From an uncultured Faecalicatena sp. (GTDB taxonomy: Bacteria > Bacillota > Clostridia > Lachnospirales > Lachnospiraceae), in contig CABTYO010000002.1 in the NCBI GenBank assembly GCA_902489075.1, forward strand, positions 105,475 through 169,474: a stretch of DNA of 64,000 bases, written 5' to 3'. Shown here piece after piece: positions 61,936-64,000 of this stretch. The notes beneath the pieces were generated by a model. That model did no database searches. It was not told the origin of the DNA and worked only from the letters and a program-made list of their open reading frames with translations. The position numbers and the translations under genes were made by a program. The number at the start of each line of letters is the position of its first letter. The stretch's first letter is position 1.

Positions 61936-62193
61936 TTAGAATGTCTTTGGCTGAGTCAGGATATTCTTTACGTGATCGATTTCTTCCTGTGTTGCTTTGG
62001 CAGCAGGTATATAATAACTTTTCTCTCTTGCTACCTGATAAAGCTTCTCCTGAGACATTTCGCACTCATTACGGATCTGCTTTAAACATTGTTTCAATTC
62101 TCTGTTCTCTGTCTGGGGAATCATCCCGCCAAACATCTTTAATTCTCCGTTAACGCCTACTAAAGCGTCGGAAACCATTGTTTTCTCATTCAT
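61936..62193 (-). CDS. CotF-like spore coat protein (C-terminal half type)
   Basis: About 85 residues from the ATG at 62193 (AGAGG upstream); a GTG at 62202 is also possible. The segment ENRELKQCLKQIRNECEMSQEKLYQVAREKSYY followed by AKATQEEIDHVK is the helical pattern of CotF-type coat proteins. It is next to a 61-residue protein that looks like the N-terminal part of the same family. This suggests a split coat protein and a spore-forming host. Confidence 0.82.
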   Translation of the reverse strand: MNEKTMVSDALVGVNGELKMFGGMIPQTENRELKQCLKQIRNECEMSQEKLYQVAREKSYYIPAAKATQEEIDHVKNILTQPKTF

Positions 62194-62205
62194 ATGCGTC
62201 ACCTC

Positions 62206-62391
62206 TTATAAGAATTTCATCAGATCTTGTTTGTTTTTCATTGCAGAATCAGCAGCATCCTGGAACAGTTTCTTAACCTCAGGGTCCTCCGCCTGGGATG
62301 CATAATCAGTCATTTTGCAGTGAGTTGTGTCGTAACCGCCAATCAGATGGCGTAAGTTCTGTAAATCAAGCATTGAAATTTCAGACATCAT
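62206..62391 (-). CDS. Small CotF-associated coat-like protein
   Basis: A 61-residue helical protein (SMLDLQNLRHLIGGYDTTHCKMTDYASQAEDPEVKKLFQDAAD). AAGGAGG lies before the two start ATGs. It is 12 bp upstream of the CotF-like gene and resembles a ferritin-like helical hairpin seen in coat proteins. Co-expression during sporulation is likely; no sporulation promoter was identified. Confidence 0.78.
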   Translation of the reverse strand: MMSEISMLDLQNLRHLIGGYDTTHCKMTDYASQAEDPEVKKLFQDAADSAMKNKQDLMKFL

Positions 62392-62527
62392 TTAACCTCC
62401 TTAAAGAAATAATAATTACGAGGTTTATTATGCCCGCAGTCTGAAAAAATATGATCTGTCTGCAGATGTTAAATGTATCCGTTTCTGGATTCCATCTGAG
62501 AAGGTTCTATCCTATATTTGGGACGGA

Positions 62528-63292
62528 TTATTCATAATCCAGGACTTTTGTACTGGTATTTTTTTCAATTTTTTCGCCGTCAGAAGGCGGACGGAGTCTT
62601 GCATGCAGGACAAATTCGGAAAACAGCTCGCGCATTTCCGGGGAAGTGCGGTACATGCATTCGGGGTGCCACTGTACGCCGATCGCAAAGGGGTGGTCCG
62701 GCATTTCGATGGCTTCAATGGTCTTATCCGCGGCGTGGGCGCAGGCAGACAGATTCTGTCCCAGCATGCCGACACTCTGATGGTGAAAGCTGTTGACCTC
62801 CAGCCTGGAGCCAATATATCTTTGGAGCTGAGAGCCTTTTTCCACGCTGATTTTATGACTGACCTCAGAACGGGAGTAGGATTGCTGCATATGGTTCAGC
62901 GGCCGTCCGGGCTGCAGGGAAATATCCTGGTAAATCGTGCCTCCGCAGGCTACATTGTATACCTGCATCCCGCGGCAGATGGAGAAGACAGGCTTTTTAG
63001 TCGGAAGCACAGCCTTCATCAGGCGGATCTGGAACAGGTCGAGCGTGATATTCGTCTGTCCGATTCCGTTTTTCGGTTCCTCTCCAAACAGGAGCGGCGT
63101 GATATCATTGCCCCCGCAGAAGAGAAATCCATCACAGAATGAGATATATTCCTGGATGGCAGAGTCAGACCGGATGAGTGGAAGGATAAAGGGCAGTCCG
63201 CCGGAATAACGGATGGACTGGATATAAGTATTGGTAACAAATTGCCTGTCGTTGGCAAGACCACAGACAACAACTCCGATTTTAGGTTTCAT
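62528..63292 (-). CDS. Gamma-glutamyl-GABA hydrolase-like class I amidotransferase
   Basis: About 254 residues from the ATG at 63292 (AAAAGGAG upstream). The nucleophile elbow is FSICRGMQVYNVACGG, and the catalytic His-x-Glu is VQWHPECM. The early segment DGFLFCGGNDITPLLFGEEP is typical of peptidase C26/PuuD proteins. Members cleave gamma-glutamyl bonds in polyamine or amino-acid conjugates. No polyamine genes lie nearby, so the substrate is open. It is divergent from the M19 dipeptidase. Confidence 0.93.
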   Translation of the reverse strand: MKPKIGVVVCGLANDRQFVTNTYIQSIRYSGGLPFILPLIRSDSAIQEYISFCDGFLFCGGNDITPLLFGEEPKNGIGQTNITLDLFQIRLMKAVLPTKKPVFSICRGMQVYNVACGGTIYQDISLQPGRPLNHMQQSYSRSEVSHKISVEKGSQLQRYIGSRLEVNSFHHQSVGMLGQNLSACAHAADKTIEAIEMPDHPFAIGVQWHPECMYRTSPEMRELFSEFVLHARLRPPSDGEKIEKNTSTKVLDYE

Positions 63293-63472
63293 AAGCACTC
63301 CTTTTCTGGCATAAGATAGTTTGACGGCAGGCGGATGGTACACTATAATGACACTGATAGTACAAAATGCGGAGCAGTCCGCGGGTATCATGTTGAATAT
63401 AGGGTATGTAAAAGCATGGGAAAATATACCTGTGGAAAATGTATCCCCTATGGGTATGAAAAGGAGAAGATG

Positions 63473-64000
63473 ATGATGAATTTAGTAGATATGCACTGTG
63501 ATACAATCAGTGGGCTTATGGCACGCCCGGCAGAGGAGAATCTTGCACAGAATCACCTTTGTGTCAGTGTTGAGAAGATGGAAAAAGCAGGAACACTGGT
63601 ACAGTTTTTGGCATGCTTTGTCCATGCTGTTTCTTATGAAGCGGATGGCGGGGCAGGACATAATCATCAGATGGCAGCTGAAAAGGAAATCAGCGCCGGG
63701 GCCTGGGACAGGGCTTATCAGGCTGTGCTTGAGATGGCAGAAAGGATCGATCTTGAGCAGAGTGAGAAAATCAGGACCGCACGTTCTTATCAGGAGATTT
63801 TTAAAAACCGGGAAAAGGGGATCATCTCGGCAGTTAAGACCGCAGAAGAGGGCGGGATCTTAAACGGAGAACCGGAAAGACTCGAAGTCTTATATGAAGC
63901 AGGCATCCGGCTGATCACACTGACCTGGAATTTCAAGAACTGTCTGGGGTATCCCAACAGCCGGGAGAGCTCCATCATGCAAAGGGGTCTGACCCCTTTG
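63473..64000 (+). CDS. Peptidase M19 (membrane dipeptidase family), cut by window edge
   Basis: The frame opens at one of three consecutive ATGs (63470, 63473 or 63476) after AAGGAG and runs off the right edge, giving about 176 residues. VDMHCDTISGLM supplies the first zinc ligands (His-x-Asp). SAVKTAEEGGILNGE, with the bridging Glu, and AGIRLITLTWNF are the next family blocks. M19 enzymes cleave dipeptides, including D-amino-acid ones. The gene is divergent from the C26-type hydrolase, which suggests joint use in peptide or gamma-glutamyl compound breakdown. Confidence 0.9.
   Translation, partial: MMNLVDMHCDTISGLMARPAEENLAQNHLCVSVEKMEKAGTLVQFLACFVHAVSYEADGGAGHNHQMAAEKEISAGAWDRAYQAVLEMAERIDLEQSEKIRTARSYQEIFKNREKGIISAVKTAEEGGILNGEPERLEVLYEAGIRLITLTWNFKNCLGYPNSRESSIMQRGLTPL

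Overview
The window looks like chromosomal DNA of a low-to-moderate GC, spore-forming gut Clostridia, most likely a Lachnospiraceae member. The grounds are strong AGGAGG ribosome-binding sites, a T-box leader before leuS, a YesM/YesN-type two-component system beside a sugar ABC transporter, CotF-like coat proteins, DUF3793-type genes and a FolB-FolK fusion. The species call is inference. I see no rRNA, tRNA, CRISPR array, transposase or prophage.

Layout. 1-1.3 kb: an ABC-2 type ATPase (cut by the window edge) with its YtrA-type GntR regulator and a near-palindromic operator. 1.5-11.9 kb: a glycan-utilisation locus made of an (alpha/alpha)6-barrel-like protein, a sugar-binding lipoprotein, two permeases, a response regulator, a sensor kinase and a GH127 beta-L-arabinofuranosidase-like enzyme. 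12-16 kb: a folate operon (folC, folE, HD-domain gene, folP, folBK). 16.1-18.6 kb: aroA and tyrA on the minus strand, meeting the folate operon at a 30-bp terminator hairpin. 18.9-25.8 kb: an EF-G-like GTPase, then TrkA/TrkH potassium uptake and a large membrane protein. 25.8-29.5 kb: a LacI-type regulator fused to a complete solute-binding-protein domain, divergent from a URO-D/MtaA-family gene, with a perfect 16-bp operator between them. 29.6-34.7 kb: P-loop protein, DUF3793-like protein, ZIP metal transporter, T-box and leuS.

34.8-43.3 kb: small genes, including an XRE regulator with a membrane partner, pnuC-nadR for NAD salvage, a nitroreductase, a GNAT protein, a MmcQ-DUF3795 fusion, a SAM methyltransferase and an OmpR/VanS-like two-component pair. 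43.4-46.8 kb: an ArsR-controlled operon of ArsP-like permease, CobW-type GTPase, CxxC redox protein and SDR, with the same operator before both transcription units. 46.9-51.1 kb: an AraC regulator with two tandem DNA-binding domains, divergent from a BaiCD-like flavoenzyme and an SDR. 51.4-54.3 kb: DHFR-like protein, M20 peptidase and a second membrane-protein/XRE pair.

54.3-55.1 kb: a type III toxin-antitoxin system of the ToxN/AbiQ family. It has a promoter, three antitoxin RNA repeats whose internal stems change in compensating pairs, an attenuating terminator, and the toxin gene. 55.1-56.4 kb: a cobalamin riboswitch controlling a membrane-anchored DUF4430 protein and an ECF S component, a probable vitamin B12 capture and uptake unit. 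56.4-64 kb: two linked uncharacterised genes, a TetR regulator, an MntP-like exporter, a radical-SAM/LPG-flippase-like pair, two CotF-like proteins, a class-I amidotransferase-fold hydrolase, and the start of an M19 dipeptidase cut by the right edge.

The strongest leads are the type III toxin-antitoxin locus, the LacI-SBP fusion with its URO-D target, the riboswitch-controlled DUF4430/ECF pair, and the tandem-HTH AraC regulator with its flavoenzyme/SDR pair. All family assignments come from reading motifs, not from database searches.
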